Positions 29,760 through 42,361 of a DNA stretch of 64,000 nt are shown one piece after another. Made by a program: the position numbers and the translations under genes. Within the stretch, counting starts at the first letter, position 1. Every line of letters begins with the position of its first letter. Source of the stretch: Lanius collurio (Eukaryota > Chordata > Aves > Passeriformes > Laniidae). The notes beneath the pieces are model-generated. The model was not told the origin of the DNA. It saw nothing but the letters and a program-made list of their open reading frames with translations, and searched no databases. Location of the stretch: positions 28,016,049 through 28,080,048 of the forward strand of contig JACBWW010000002.1 in NCBI GenBank assembly GCA_020086605.1, in the 5' to 3' direction.

Positions 29760-31110
29760 AAAATTGACCTCTCCTGTCAACTCACCCGCCCTGCTCCTGA
29801 AGTTTCCCAACACCGCACTGGCACTGGAGCTCAGGCTCAGCATTTCCCTTCAGACGCTGCCCTCTGCAAGGGCTTTTCAGCAGGGGCGGCTGCAGAGCCG
29901 GAATGAGCCGTGCAGCCGAAGGCGAGCACCGCTGCCGTCCTTGCCCGAGGCCGGGCCGCTCGCCCCGTGCCAGGAGACAAAGGGAGCCACATCTGAGCCC
30001 TGCTGAGGCTGCGCTTGCCGGAAGAAACCTAACAATTCTTATTTACCAAACTGACAAAATCCTATCATTGCAATTAAGGGGATATGTAATTAACTGTGTC
30101 TTAATTACAGCAGCTGCCACTTCATCTGAATGCAGCAATTTGCGGAGAAACCGGGGGAGATGCTTTAAACTCGTGTGTGTAAACAGCGCGAGCACAAACA
30201 CTGCGGCGGGCGCGGCTCCCGGGGCCGCGGTGCCTGTCCCGGGGGCACGGGCCAAGGCAGAGGCTCCCCGGCTGCCAGCCTACCTGGCCCGGGTGGCTTC
30301 TGGAAATCCCTCGGGAGACAGAGATCTTCAGACAACCCTGCCGCAAACCCACGGCCCCGGGGTTGTACCTCAGCTGCAGGGCTGAGCCCAGCGCCCCAAA
30401 CCCCCCTGGCAGAGGGACGCTTCAGAGAGCCTGTGCTGACTGCCGGCCTCTGCGGGAGCAGCAGCCCCCGGTGCGGGTGCTGAGTGCGCTGGGCGAGGTG
30501 AATTTCGCTTGGTCTCTCGCCGTTCACGTTCATGGCTTCATCGCTCTGGGCCGGCAGGAGCGCCTCTGTCCCCTCTGGCTGCTCTGCCAGGCTGACCCCA
30601 TCCGGTTCCTGCAGGTCTGCGTGGTGTTTTGAGAGCCTCTGTATCCTGTGCTGCTGCAGCCTCCCCTGGCTTACGTGGGTCACTTCCAGGGAGCTGCTGT
30701 GAACTTTCCACTGTGGCGGAGTTTTCCCTGCTGAGGTACCCATAAGGTCAGGGTGTTTGTGGGTAACAAACCACTTGGGTCTTGCCATCTTTCCAGCCCA
30801 CCTCAGTGGTTGCCGGCTCCTACTTCCTGCCCGTAACCAGAACCTGGTGACTGTGACAGTTGTGCTGGCTTAGCATGGTGAGCTGTGACAGAGCGGATGT
30901 GGGTTTGGATGTGATTTTTCCATACCTGGAGACACAGCATGAACTTCCCCGCACTTCCAAGGCAAGAGCCATGGGCGCTCGGGGGATAGGAAGAGGATGG
31001 TGCCCTGCCGAGACCGCCTCCCAGCTCTGCTCCCCAGCAGAGACTGCTCCGGAGCTCCGGCGGAGCGGCCGCGTTATCCCTCCGTGCCTCGGCTTACTCC
31101 CCTCAGCACG
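29760..31110. promoter_or_regulatory. CpG island 1
   Basis: GC-rich sequence with many CpG dinucleotides, densest around 29880-29960, 30185-30250, 30340-30500 and 31040-31090, where cggagctccggcggagcggc is followed by a NotI-type site. It sits in sequence with few CpGs. Long overlapping frames on both strands (up to 207 codons on minus at 30165-30788) are expected in stop-poor GC-rich DNA and match no known protein. It may be a promoter or poised enhancer of an unannotated transcript; the strand is undetermined. Confidence 0.6.
30045..30180. promoter_or_regulatory. Homeodomain/E-box cluster inside CpG island 1
   Basis: An AT-rich block inside GC-rich surroundings carries CAATTAAG at 30071-30078, TAATTA at 30087-30092, TAATTA at 30102-30107 and the E-box CAGCTG at 30111-30116. 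The two TAATTA sites are 15 bases apart. The arrangement resembles developmental enhancers bound by homeodomain and bHLH factors; binding is inferred. Confidence 0.4.
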
Positions 31111-32784
31111 GAGCATCTGTGCCTCAGGTACAGCTCACAGACACTGAGCTAAGCTCAGAAGCATTCACTGCTGGGCTACAGCTTGAAAAGAGCCTCGCAC
31201 CCCCTCTACCACTGCTAGTAAATAGGATTGATGTTACAAAGGCTGAGGACTGCGCCTGCTAAGTTGGCAGACTGCATTTGGGCTCCATAATTTAGCTGCA
31301 TTGATTTGTCCCATATGTTTCACACGTGAAATAAAGCTTCTCTCTGTTAAGTCAGCACAGGAAGGATATCCTGCTTGGTGCTAGCAACATTCCTCTGGTT
31401 TCCTAATTGAAACCTGAACTGTTTTCTGAGTATTTCAGTAATGGGCATCTTCACAAAGACTGGATTATTAATATGCACATCAAGAATTTGAAAACATGGG
31501 ATGACCTCCTGTCACTATTTAAATGATGGCACAACCTCCATGGATGCTGCTATAACCAGAATTTCAGCAGCCGCACTATCCAACTGTCACAAGCTCTCTT
31601 CACATCATTCTGGGGCCTCTGAGTTGCAGTCAATGGCACTTTCAGAAAAAGACACAGTTAAACTTGTTAAAACTTGTCCACATTAATCTCTTAAAATGCA
31701 CTTAGTCATTTTAGATTTACATGCTGAATCAGGCTTCATGGAAAACTGCTCATGTTTCTCTTTCTGTCTTCTTTGGGATGGAGCACGCAACCTGCATGTT
31801 GTTTTTAACACCAGTTACATTTGCATGGATACATGAGCTTTGTTTCATCAACCTTCACGTTTTGCTGCCCACATTTGGAAAGGTAAAATAATATTCTCAC
31901 TCAGTTATTTCCTTGGGACTTGTCTGTGGTGTTACTGGTTGTGACTTGGGTACAGTCTTAGCAGGAGAAGTAAAAAAAAAAAAAAAGGAGAAAAAAACAA
32001 AGCAGCCTTTCAATTTCTTTTTTACCAAAGTGGTGTGCCTAGGCAGGAGTGATGTAATTTTCATAGCTGTGGACAACTTCAGCTTTCACTGATGTATTTT
32101 GTGGGCTCCAGTATGGGTGCCAGCAGTCTGGCTTTAGTAACAGGATTTGGAAATGCCACCCAAAGGTTCCATTGTTATCCAAGTGATCTCAGCAATGATC
32201 ACAAAAGTAATGCAGAAAATCAGATACCAGAAAAGTATCTTTTCTCCATGTTCCCTGTTTGGTGGGTGCACGGTTTCACCCCACTGCGCTGACGCTACCA
32301 TCTTTGTAAGATGCCCAAATGCTGTCAGCACAGGCAGCTACTGAAGACTTCACTCGACCCTGCCAGAGGCTAAGTGAATTATGTTTGCTCTCCTGCACAT
32401 AAACCTGGAGAGACAAACCTGTGGTTGGTCACACTTAAGCACTTTATATTTGAGCGCCTGTCGTGCAGTTAAAAATGTTTTTTTTTTCACATCAAGGTGT
32501 TTGAAAACAGTGAATGTCCGACACCTAGGAGGTGGTGTGGCAACACTGTTGATCTGTGAAAGCCCTCCCTACCCCTGTCCCTGTTGTTTCAGTAGCTGAG
32601 ATGCCTGGATCAGAGGGGTTTGCTGGTTTTTGCTACTGCATCCCCCCAGTCCACACGATCTCTGTTCCTCAAAGGCTGGCCCCCTCTCTGCAGGAGGCAG
32701 GCAGGGGCCGCCAGCTCTATCAAATTGCAGGGTGTGAACAAAGGACCGTGAGGAACTGGAATGAGATCACCAAATCCATTTATT
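31111..32784. other. Intergenic sequence without recognised gene
   Basis: Contains an A run near 31971-31986 and otherwise unremarkable sequence. No coding exon is recognised. Confidence 0.6.
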
Positions 32785-32845
32785 TGGGATTTGAGCCTAG
32801 GTCTTCTGGGTGAAAGTGAGTGCATTAACCCACTGTGGGAGTTAA
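32785..32845 (+). repeat. Candidate MIR/L2-like ancient repeat fragment
   Basis: The words gggatttgagcctaggtctt, gtgcattaacccactg and their spacing resemble the conserved stretch found in MIR- and L2-type tails of amniote genomes (gattcaaacccaggtct ... cttaaccact). This is recognition from memory of a consensus pattern; alignment is needed. Confidence 0.4.
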
Positions 32846-34654
32846 TTCCTTGCCTAGTCATTATTCAGGAATCATTAAAGTATGCATTGTGCTGGAGGTC
32901 AAATCAGATTACTCTAAAGAATTTGGAATGAGAAAAATGCTGGGTTTTTTTCATCAGCCTAAGTGTTTGGTTATCTCAGTGTTTAGCTATTTATATTGTG
33001 CCTGTCACTGTGGCATGTCACTCTATAAACAAAGGGATACTCCAAATCTCTTATTATTTTAATGCCATTAATGTTCTTCATCTGGGGAAAAAGCATAAAA
33101 TAATTTCCCTCTGGAAGATAACAGAGTAAGTTGTTTAACATAAACAGCGGCTCTGGGAAAACTGCGCTCTGAGGCTCCCCCAGGCAGAACGTCCCACAGC
33201 TCCACATCGATGGCACCAGCAGTCACCCAGGCACACCTGGAGATGCTCTGGCTCCCCCCACAATGCCGGGGGCAAGCCCCCACCGCTGCAGGAGGGGCTG
33301 ACCTGCAATAGCTAAAAAAAGAGAAGGAGTGTGACAGCCAGGACCCAACCCTCACAGAGAGGAAGAGGAGCAGCGCTGCACAGCTCGCAGCTCTCGTGCA
33401 TGAGCGTAACTTCAGTGCAGAGCTCTCCTCAGGAGACGTAAGGTGGGTGCCTTGTTCAAATCATAGCTCTGGCACCGGGGGGAGAAGCAACACATGGGCT
33501 GGATCAAGGAGTGTTCTTTTCTTGGCGATTTGTAAAGATACAACTTGGATCTTTGATCCAGATATATGCTCCAGACATATGCTGCCCTTATCACAGAATG
33601 GAAGGATGCTGGGATAGTAGCTCCATGCTGGAGCAGGATCAGCAAGGCAGAAGCAGGAGCAAATGAAGGGATGCAAGAAGTCAGCTCCCACCCCGGAGAA
33701 ACATGTTTGGCTTTTTGGTTGCAGCAGCAAGGGGAAAGGACCCAGGAACAGGAAGTGACTTGAAAACCAGATCGAGCTAGCCTGTTTCTGTAAAATAAGA
33801 TGTTGGGCTCCTTGGGGACACACAGGGGCTGGGAAGGAAGTCTAAATATTGCAACTATTATAGTGCTGAGAGACAGAGGTCATAGTCTTGGTGTCTGGCA
33901 CACTTCTGTGAAGAGAAGAGGAAGGGTGAGAGCACCAGCTGGCTGTATTGGGTATGACAGGCAAAGGATTCTTCTAAGGCTGGAAGAGGCATCCATAAAT
34001 TTGTATTTGTGGGGCTTTTCTTTAACCTTTCTTTTCTTGTTTCATGTGGAAACAAGGCCAAGACAATAATCCTGTTAGTTCTCTTCAGAGTAACCCCAAA
34101 CTTTCTTCCCAGTTGGATGAAGGTCATGTTCTCAAAGATGTTCAGTCCCTGCAGCTCAGTTCCTTTGTCTGAACGAGCACCTGAGAAGATAACAGAAACC
34201 CAGACCTGTGTGAGCTCAGGAGCAGTGTTAGCAGGTGCCATGAAGTTTTACAAGCACTGAAGCATCAGATCTCTGTTTTCTGCAGCACAAAATGGAGAAA
34301 TTGCTAAAGGAAGCACATTAGATGTGAGGTAATCAAGGAGCAGGACATGCAGTTGCAGGGATCCAACCTGCAGAATTTCATCTGCCCAGTAGCATCTATT
34401 TCTAATTAATTTCAAACTGAATCTGAAATTCCATGAGTTTCTCCACCCAGAGACTAAAACACATTTGTGTACTTTAAAACTGACAGGGCGATGCATGACA
34501 GGACGGAGTTTAGGGGACATGGGAGATGTCCTGAGCTGCACTGAATGGCAACACCCAGTCAGCACAGGAGCACAAGATGGAAAGGTGCACAAACCTGAAA
34601 GCTGAAGGAGCACTCTGCTGCCACCTTCACCTCTCTTCATGTCAGAGGGGCTCA
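32846..34654. other. Intergenic sequence without recognised gene
   Basis: Several frames of 75-130 codons overlap on both strands with no recognisable similarity. No repeat or regulatory feature could be supported. Confidence 0.55.
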
Positions 34655-34712
34655 GATAGACTAGAAGTCCTCTTCAGGCATTCCAGCCCCAATGGCTATG
34701 AATCAGATACAG
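34655..34712 (+). repeat. Possible degraded CR1 3' end
   Basis: The string gatagactagaagtcctctt followed by ttccagcccc and a ctatgaat-like end recalls the 3' tail of avian CR1 LINEs (gactagatgatct ... cccttccaacccc ... attctatgat). It is much diverged and short, so chance resemblance is possible. Confidence 0.25.
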
Positions 34713-35929
34713 AGGTGAAACTGTGGATCCAAAGCACCTTTGTTCCTGGCCAGTAGCACAGGGAGCAGGACCTTTTAAATGCCAGATGATAGTGCAAGCC
34801 ATGTCATTCATGTTTCAACCTAGGCTCAGTGTGTTAAAGCAGGGATGCCAGTTGCTGCCTCTGTTTCTAAACATCCTGGTTCAGGCCTTAACTTCGTCCT
34901 GCAAGAAGAGATCCTGGAAGCACAGTGTAAGATTAGCTTGCTAAGGAGGAAATTACTTGGTGCATGGAGTCCCAGCAGTGAAAAGCACTTTGTGCCATGT
35001 CAGGGATGGCCCTTCTCTTGCATGCTCTTGAATTTCACCCAAGACAGATGCGTGCCCTCATTGGGAACAAGAACCATCTATCAGCTGTGTATTTCTGTGC
35101 ATTGAAACATAAAAACTGGGGGCAGTCACTAGTGCCAGCCATTCGGGTAGTGGGGAAACCTGGAAAAGGGTCCTTATGGCTGCTTTTGCCTTCTCCCCAA
35201 TCCATGAGGAACCTGGACCAGTTCCTCATTGCCTACGCCTTTACTGACCTTGTAGTGGCCTTACAGCTCCAGTACAACACTTGCAGGGCGATGCCTGGAG
35301 TCTCCCAATCTAGCAACTTCTTCCTTGTGGCATGTGGTGGCATTTGGGACTGACCTTCCACAGGTGCTGGGACAGGTGGTATGTGAGCCAATGCAACTCT
35401 TTGGAGCAGGACCCCTGGGACACAAATACCTGCTGATCAAGCATGACTTTGTTTTTCCAGTAGCAAGGATTCATATTTATAAGATGAACTGGGATGATTG
35501 TACTCCTACATTGTTGGACCTGCCTGCTCCAGCCTGGCAGCTCGGCAGGGTCCTGAATTTGGCAACAGTCAGCCTGTGGTGACTGCAGGAGGCTGGGAAT
35601 GGGAGATGCTACCCCATTCTTCCATAGGGATGAGGCTGCCTGAGAGGGACCTAAATACATTTGATGCTGACTGGGTGAACCAGTGGGTTTGTGAGAGCAG
35701 AAGCCTGCTGACAATCTGCCCTGAACCATTGGACAATTCACTTTTGCTTTCAGTGTTAAAGAAATATTACAAAAAGATTGCACTGGGGATTGGTAATTTA
35801 ACCCTTGAGGGAGCCCATTTAGCACCTTGTTGGATGACTGTGATGTTTACCTCTTGTTCTGCAGTGGTAGCAGTATCCACTGATGTCTTTTAAAAGACAA
35901 CTGGGGCAGAAGTGATGCTTATGCTGTGA
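34713..35929. other. Intergenic sequence without recognised gene
   Basis: Overlapping frames of up to 171 codons (minus strand, 35310-35825) with no recognisable domain. Nothing else is supported. Confidence 0.55.
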
Positions 35930-36200
35930 AATAGGTCAAACGTGATGCGACACCTTATCTGTTTAGCTGTAAACCCCACCATTCCTCCTCGGCCTCTGTA
36001 TTGATTATCTGGCGGGTTTAAAATGCTGCTGAAACCTCTGCCTGTCGCCTCATATCACTGCAGTAAGGAGGAGGCATAGCCCTATGTCCTTTCAGCTCAA
36101 AGGATCCAATTATTGTATCTCATTTCTGTAACCCAGGAAAAGAGAGAGGGCCATCTTCATGCACAGATGGCCTGCGATTTACATCAGGAGCCGTGGGATT
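35930..36200. promoter_or_regulatory. Candidate conserved noncoding element
   Basis: Compact stretch without open frames or simple repeats. It holds ttgattatctgg (36001-36012), CCAATTATTG (36106-36115) and CAGATGG-type E-box sequence near 36164. The texture suggests a cis-regulatory element; conservation is not tested. Confidence 0.25.
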
Positions 36201-36351
36201 AGGGACCGTCCCAGCAGAGAAAGCTCGGTAGCTTTTCTTTTATTGAACTGTCTGGGAATGATGTGTAGTCAAAATCCTGGCCACCTGTGGCCATTAAACA
36301 TCCAGTGGTGCTTTTTACAGGAATAACACCCACATCCTGAGCACATTCAAG

Positions 36352-36385
36352 GTGTGTGTGTGTGGGGGGGTGTGTGTGTGTGCGC
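36352..36385. repeat. Interrupted (TG)n microsatellite
   Basis: Two TG tracts (36352-36364 and 36371-36382) split by a run of seven or eight G. Likely polymorphic in length. Confidence 0.9.
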
Positions 36386-39300
36386 ATATGGAAATACACT
36401 CCAGCTTCCTAAATCCTACTTCCTGACTACACTGCAAGAAAGAGTCATTATCTCCTTCCCACTCTGAGTTTTCCAATAATGTTATTAAACTGTAGGCAGT
36501 CAGTTTCTGCATGTTGTCCCAGAGCTGGGAATTTTTCCACTGTGAATTCAGAGGATCCAAATGTGTCATTCTGGTTTGTGAAGTGCCTGGGAACAGCGCT
36601 TACCACCTTGAGAAAAAAAACTTTAGTCCAGCAGGCACTTAATGAGGTCACAAAATGTCCCAGACTATGCTAAAGACTAGAAGGTTAGTCAAAAATAAAA
36701 ATTTGAAAAATTTACCTTACTTCTAGGTTTCATTGATAAAACCTATAAATCATTTGAGTCATATGACAGACTAAAACATGCATGTAGGAGATGAACTGTT
36801 GGGGGAGGAGGCTGAGCTCTGACAAGGGATATGATGCAGCCGTGTGATGAGTAGTTGCTTTGTGGTATAGGGTGGAAAGGTCTGGAAGAGATATCAACCA
36901 CACTCAGGCTTGTTCTTCCCCTAATTGCCTGACTTTTATTGAGGAACACACAAAATGAGCACTTAAAATTAGACTCTGAGAGCTCTTGCTTAAATGAAGA
37001 GACTGTCAATATTTGCAGAGCGATGCTTCGGCTCACCCAGACGGTATCCAAGTACATGGCACTTGAATGGCTGAATACATGGAGCACTCTCTTCCCCTTC
37101 TCTGCTTAATGAAAAACAAAAAAGGGGGAACCTGATTGTGCTTTTCAGATTCATTGTGTTCATGTTTTTTTCAGATTCTCTTGGTGTTGACTTTTCAGAA
37201 ACTATGTTAAATAGCAAACTCAGTACAATGACATGTACAGGACTAACACTATATGAAACACAAAACAAAAGGGGGAAAAAAGACTCTTTCCCCTCCCTAA
37301 ATGTTGTAGGTTTCTGCTTCTCTAATCTCCTGTTCTCTCTGGATTGTCTGATGAAATACTCAGAGCAGACACTGACTGGTTCTGGAAGCAGAGCAGGAGT
37401 GCATTGCCTGAAGGCTGAATTGAATTGTAACACAGCGTGATCTTGCCAGAACGGCTAGGTAAGGCATCCCACGCAACACCCTCATTTCTCGAACTTTTAT
37501 CACTAAGAAATCATAATTTTGAAGCTGATGGGCATTACAATCCCAGGTGGCTGGCATCTCTTTGTGAATTTTTTATTTTACTTTGCTAGAATAGCAAAGG
37601 ACATGAGAGCCTGGTCTGGAGCAATTTCATGCTTCTCAGGTAGGCCCAAACTCTGTAGGATCTGTATTGTTGCAAGCTCAAAGCATCCACAGTGAAGGCT
37701 CCTGCCCTCTAATCTTTCTGTGCTCAAAGCATTTCTCATCTATCCCTGACCTCTGATCTTCTTCTATCTCTGTCTTTTGCAGGCAGCCAGCTGCCCTCCC
37801 TTGCAAAACCTTCCCTGTTTCTGTCTCCCCAGTAACAGGGGGCTGATTCCCGCTGCAGGGATAGAAAGTCTTGCAGTCCACAGCAAGCATGTCCACTTCC
37901 CTGTCCTGCTGCATCTGTCACCCTGCACAGGCATTGTTGGGTCCCTGCGCTGGGAACAGCCAGAGCATGGGCATGGTTCATGCAGCAGCACTTCCCACCA
38001 CTTCCACCTTGACCTACCTTTAATAAAAGTCTTGTAAGCCTCTGAGTACTTTATAACGAAGGCTGAATGTTTTTATCTTCCCTGTACAGCTAGGGAGACT
38101 ACAGCTCAGATGCTTGCTAAAAGCTCCATCACAGGAGGACCTTGGTTCCAGTTTTCCTGAGCTGATGTCCTGGCCATGGCTCCGTAATGCAGTCACCAGT
38201 TACCCCTCCATTTTTCCACAGCAGTTCCCTGAAAGTGAGAAGATGTTCCCCATCCTGGGAGCACTCGCTGGCCTATCCCTGAGGTCAGGGGATACAATTC
38301 CAACTGTGATTTCCTGGAACAAACCATCCATAAAAGCAGAAGTATCTGACAAATTTGGTCTGGCACAGGCTGTTCATTGCAAATCTTAATGCAAATAAGA
38401 GAAATGTCAGTGCTAAAAGAAAAAGAGTATTTAGGAAAAAAAATCTTGTACTGTTTTGTGGCATTTGTGCATAAAATAATGAGGCCAAATATATCACCAT
38501 TGGATTTGAGCCAGATAAGTTCATAACGTCTAATCCAGCTGGTGGATCATGACTCCTTTCATTATTTAAAGCAATGCTGTGGGAAAAGACACACAGCAAA
38601 GCTAACAAGATGGTGCTTGAGCTGCCATATTCCTGGCAGCCGAACAAATGCAGCGTGCGTTTTCTCACACCAGCAGGGAGAGGAAAAGAAAACGTGGAGC
38701 TAACAAGGAGCCCAGCATTCCCTCACGACACAGCCTGAGCCTCTCCCACTGCCATCTCCCCTGCAGTCTGGTTCTGTTCATCTCCAGTGACAGCATTTCC
38801 CTGCTCCTCCTGACCATGGTCCTGGCCTTTGTAAGGTGCTGTGCTCCCCAGCCAGGAGTAGGCTGTGCTGGAGCAGAGAGGTCCATACAGCTCTCCAGCC
38901 TGTCCCTCCCATACTGGGAGACAGGTGGCAAGCACCTACCTTGCCATGCCCACTCCTTGGCAGCTCAGGGATGGAGCCACGGTTGGTAACTTTGCATGGA
39001 TCGGTCTTTCCGTGACTTTTTTTTTTCCTAACTCATCCAGTCCCCCATGCAAACTTTCTGGGTCATGTGTCAGTGTGGACATCGTGTCTTGGCTGCAGTC
39101 TCTGGCCTGCAGTACCCTCAGCCATCTCCTCCTCTCCTGGATTCCATGCCCCTCCTGCACTCCTGACCCCTTGCTTGAGCCTATTCTCCCCGACTTGGCT
39201 GATGGGGCCTGGCAGGTTTTGGCACTGCTGATTTGGGAATGATCTATAGGCCCCACCACAAGCCTGTCCCTGACCATGGTGCCTCTGCTTGTCTGCTGCT

Positions 39301-40200
39301 GATCCTGAGGGGCCACCTCACAGGAAGCTGGTGGATGTTGCCTCAGGATGGCTGACACGTCCCCGTCCCCAAAGAGCCTCCAGCAACTTCCAGCCCCAAA
39401 AGGCGTTTTGCTGCCTTGTGTTTAAAATTATATTTTTCAGGCTGTGAGCACTGTGGGTCCAGCACAGCTTCCACAGCAGGGAGGACATAAGGACTCTGCA
39501 TAGCTCAGGATGTACTTGGCTCAGAGGCAGCCATGTGTGTGTCTGCAACTTTCTGTATGACTGGGGGATGATTGATTGGGGTGTAATGGTATTGCTATGC
39601 ACAATTCTGCTTCTCCTCCATACTTAGGTCTTTCAGCTCTTCTTTGCCTGTTTTGTAGGCAGCTTTCTGTGGAAAAAAACAAAAGGAGACCCTTGCTTCA
39701 TTGCTCATGATATATGGCCACAAGGGCAAAGCATTTTTTATTTTTCTAGATAAAATTTAAAAAGATATCACGGTCATGACATTTGTTTTCCTTCTGAGGT
39801 TCATTTTCCAGGAACACTGATTCTTTTCTTGGAAAGCTTACTGGGCACCTCAGAGAGCATGGCACTTGTCACTCTGGTCCTTAATTGATGCATCAACAGG
39901 ACTGTCATGTGTCTCCAGCTTCTCCCAAATATATGAGATATGCAGATAGAAACAAAAGCTTGAGGGACAATGAAAAATACAAAAATATGATTAAGTAACT
40001 TCCCTGCAAATCAATTTTCACCTGATTTTTTCCTTTTCTGTCTCAATCTGACAAGCTCCTCTGTCATGCATCCAGGCTTCCAAGAAAAAAAGCAGGGCAA
40101 GGCAGACATTGCCTTGTGTGGTGGGATAACAGACCCGTCTTTGTATTGTAGGTGACTGTTCCAGTCCTCTTTCGCACAAAAAAGGAATACAACATTGTCA
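36386..40200. other. Intergenic sequence without recognised gene
   Basis: Many short overlapping frames (up to 147 codons) on both strands, none recognisable. No supported repeat. Confidence 0.55.
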
Positions 40201-40202
40201 CA

Positions 40203-40834
40203 TATTTGTACATCAGCATCTGAGTCTTGGAGGACTCAAACAAGAGGAGACAGAGCAGGAATCAGAAATATCTTTATTGTAGAGCTGGATGTTTCAGCAG
40301 AGGAAGGACAAAACTTGTAAAAGAGTTCATAAACACCCAGACATAGGTGCGCTGATTTCACAGAGTAGTCAACAGCTGCTTGGGGATGATTTCCTTGGAG
40401 GGCAAGCATTGGATGCCTGCCGGCTGAGTTCAGAGGCAAATCATTTTGGGCAAAGGGACTTTGGGCAAAGAGAGCAGAGGGTGAGTCTGGACTGTGGGGA
40501 GAGTGGAAGTGACAGAGATACTGAGTGGCAGACCCTTGATGTGGAGATACCCCCCTGCCGGGAGGTCTTGGGGGAGGGGACCCTCGATGTACAGGGTTTG
40601 CCCCTGCTCCCTGCTCATGTGTGCCCGGATGCTGTGTCCGATTGGTTGGTGGGAGTTCCTGGGCCGGGGAAAAGAGCTCGGGGTCCCGTGACTCGGGAGA
40701 GATGACCAGCAGGCCCCAAGCCTTGCGGCTGGGAGAAATAAACATCGCTGAACATCTACCCAATATCGTTCCATATTTAATTTCTACACCTCTCGTAGTA
40801 TAGTACTTGTTGTGAGAATTCACCACCACCAACA
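40203..40834. mobile_element. Candidate solo LTR of an endogenous retrovirus
   Basis: A block of about 630 bases has LTR-like anatomy. On the minus strand it begins TGTTGGTGGTGGTGAATTCT at 40834, carries a CCAAT box (ccaaccaatcgg, near 40640-40655) and has AATAAA at 40278-40273 close to its far end. On the plus strand a second AATAAA lies at 40737-40742, so orientation is not settled. I could not find a convincing target-site duplication, primer-binding site or viral coding sequence, so the borders are uncertain. It also holds the window's longest gap-free open frame (215 codons, minus, 40236-40883), which looks like a by-product. It could instead be an unrelated repeat or unique DNA. Confidence 0.35.
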
Positions 40835-41939
40835 CCCTGAGGCTCAGGATGCTGAACATCTGCCCATGCACCAGCTCTGACACTGCATTTGCTGCTTGTT
40901 CTGCAGCTCTTCAGCTGGGGGGTCTTGCCAGGCCGCTGCTTTCCTCAGGCTCCCAAATCTCAAGATGCACACACTTTAAGGTCCCTCAAGACAACTACCA
41001 AACCTCTTCATTTGCTTGCTTGCTCAGGTGCCATCCATGGATGCATGGGTGCCCAAACACTACTGCTAATCCTTGTGCAAGGCAGGGAAACCTGCACAAA
41101 GAGCACCTGCACATTTGCTCCCCAGGTCGTGTTTAAAAGCCCCTTCCCAGAAAAAGGGTGAGCACAGCAATGCCTGCTTGCTGAGCCAAGAAGCAGCGCC
41201 TCTCCCAGTGATACTCTCCCTTGCAGACATCTATGAGTGCCCCTTCCCCCTCTGCTTCCAGCCAGCATGAAAAACTGCCTCTGTCTTTCATCATTAGCAT
41301 GTCCTTCCTCCATTTTTATTTCTAGTATGAACAAACCCAATGCCATTGACCATTCCTGACGAGTGGTGGCTGCTTGCTGATGGATGCTCAGTGTGAGGCA
41401 GTATCAACTCCCCATGCCAAGGTCATCCGTGGCTGAGTCTTGGGCTGTGCTTTGGGAAAAGTGAGATGCTTGTGCCTGCATGGTGGGGTGATGAACATGT
41501 CAGAGTGAGGGAGTGCGATGGTTGCCACAGCATGACCTCTCCAGTTTATGTGCAGAGTTATACAAATGCAACCTTTCTACTCTTTAAGGCTAGTTTTGGG
41601 TTTTCCTTGAGGAAATCCATCAGGTTTTGCTCTTCTGCTGCTGTGCACATAGCGCTGTGGGCATGGGACAAGGATGGAGGGGAATGCAGCAGGGAGCAGG
41701 GACAGGGGCAGGCAAAGGGCCAGGGAAGCCCATGAGCACACAAGATGTTACTGAACTGCATAAGGAAAAGCCAAAAGGCCTCCAGAGCTACTCATATAGA
41801 AAAGTATGCTTCATGTTTATGTGTAATATTTGTTTATAATATATAGTTACTTGTACATACCCATACAAAAGTATGTTTTGTATTTTTTGGACATGGGCTG
41901 AATGTTAAAAGTTTAGCAAAATGGCAACGGCAGCCCAAA
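40835..41939. other. Intergenic sequence without recognised gene
   Basis: Short frames only; nothing recognisable. Purine-rich stretch near 41665-41735. Confidence 0.55.
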
Positions 41940-42328
41940 CACCAACTCTCCTGCTGCCCCTCTAGAGAAAAGCACGGTGTGGCGCAAGCTCTGGCATCCT
42001 TACGCCATCCGCGCCCCCGGGAAGAAGCCGGGTGCGGAGCTCAGCCCAGGATGGGTCGACCTAGGCTGCCCTTGCCCGAGGGAGGCTCTGAGGGTTCGGT
42101 TCTGCGAGAAAAGAGCCCCTCTGGGCTCCCGATTGCTATGCCAGACCCCCTGGAGCGCTGGGTGCTGGTGGGGGTCGGCCAAGCCGGCGAGACATCCCCG
42201 GGGAACTGACACGAGCACCCGGCCGCATTTATTGTTTGTCCTTTCCCGTCGAGGGCGAGGGACCAGCTCGAGGGGAGACCCCGCACGCCGTCGCAGGGGA
42301 CACGAGGGCTCCTCCCCCTCTCGGGGCC

Positions 42329-42361
42329 GCGGGCGGAGCGCGGCTGCGGGCGGAGCGCGGC
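42329..42361 (+). repeat. 17-base GC-rich tandem repeat at the gap edge
   Basis: The unit gcgggcggagcgcggct occurs at 42329-42345 and again at 42346-42361, where the gap starts one base before the unit ends. More copies may lie in the gap. Confidence 0.85.

Noticed and set aside
30165..30788. 207-codon minus-strand frame
   Set aside because: It lies in CpG-rich, stop-poor DNA with overlapping frames on the other strand, is Pro/Arg/Gly-rich and matches no domain. Fortuitous.
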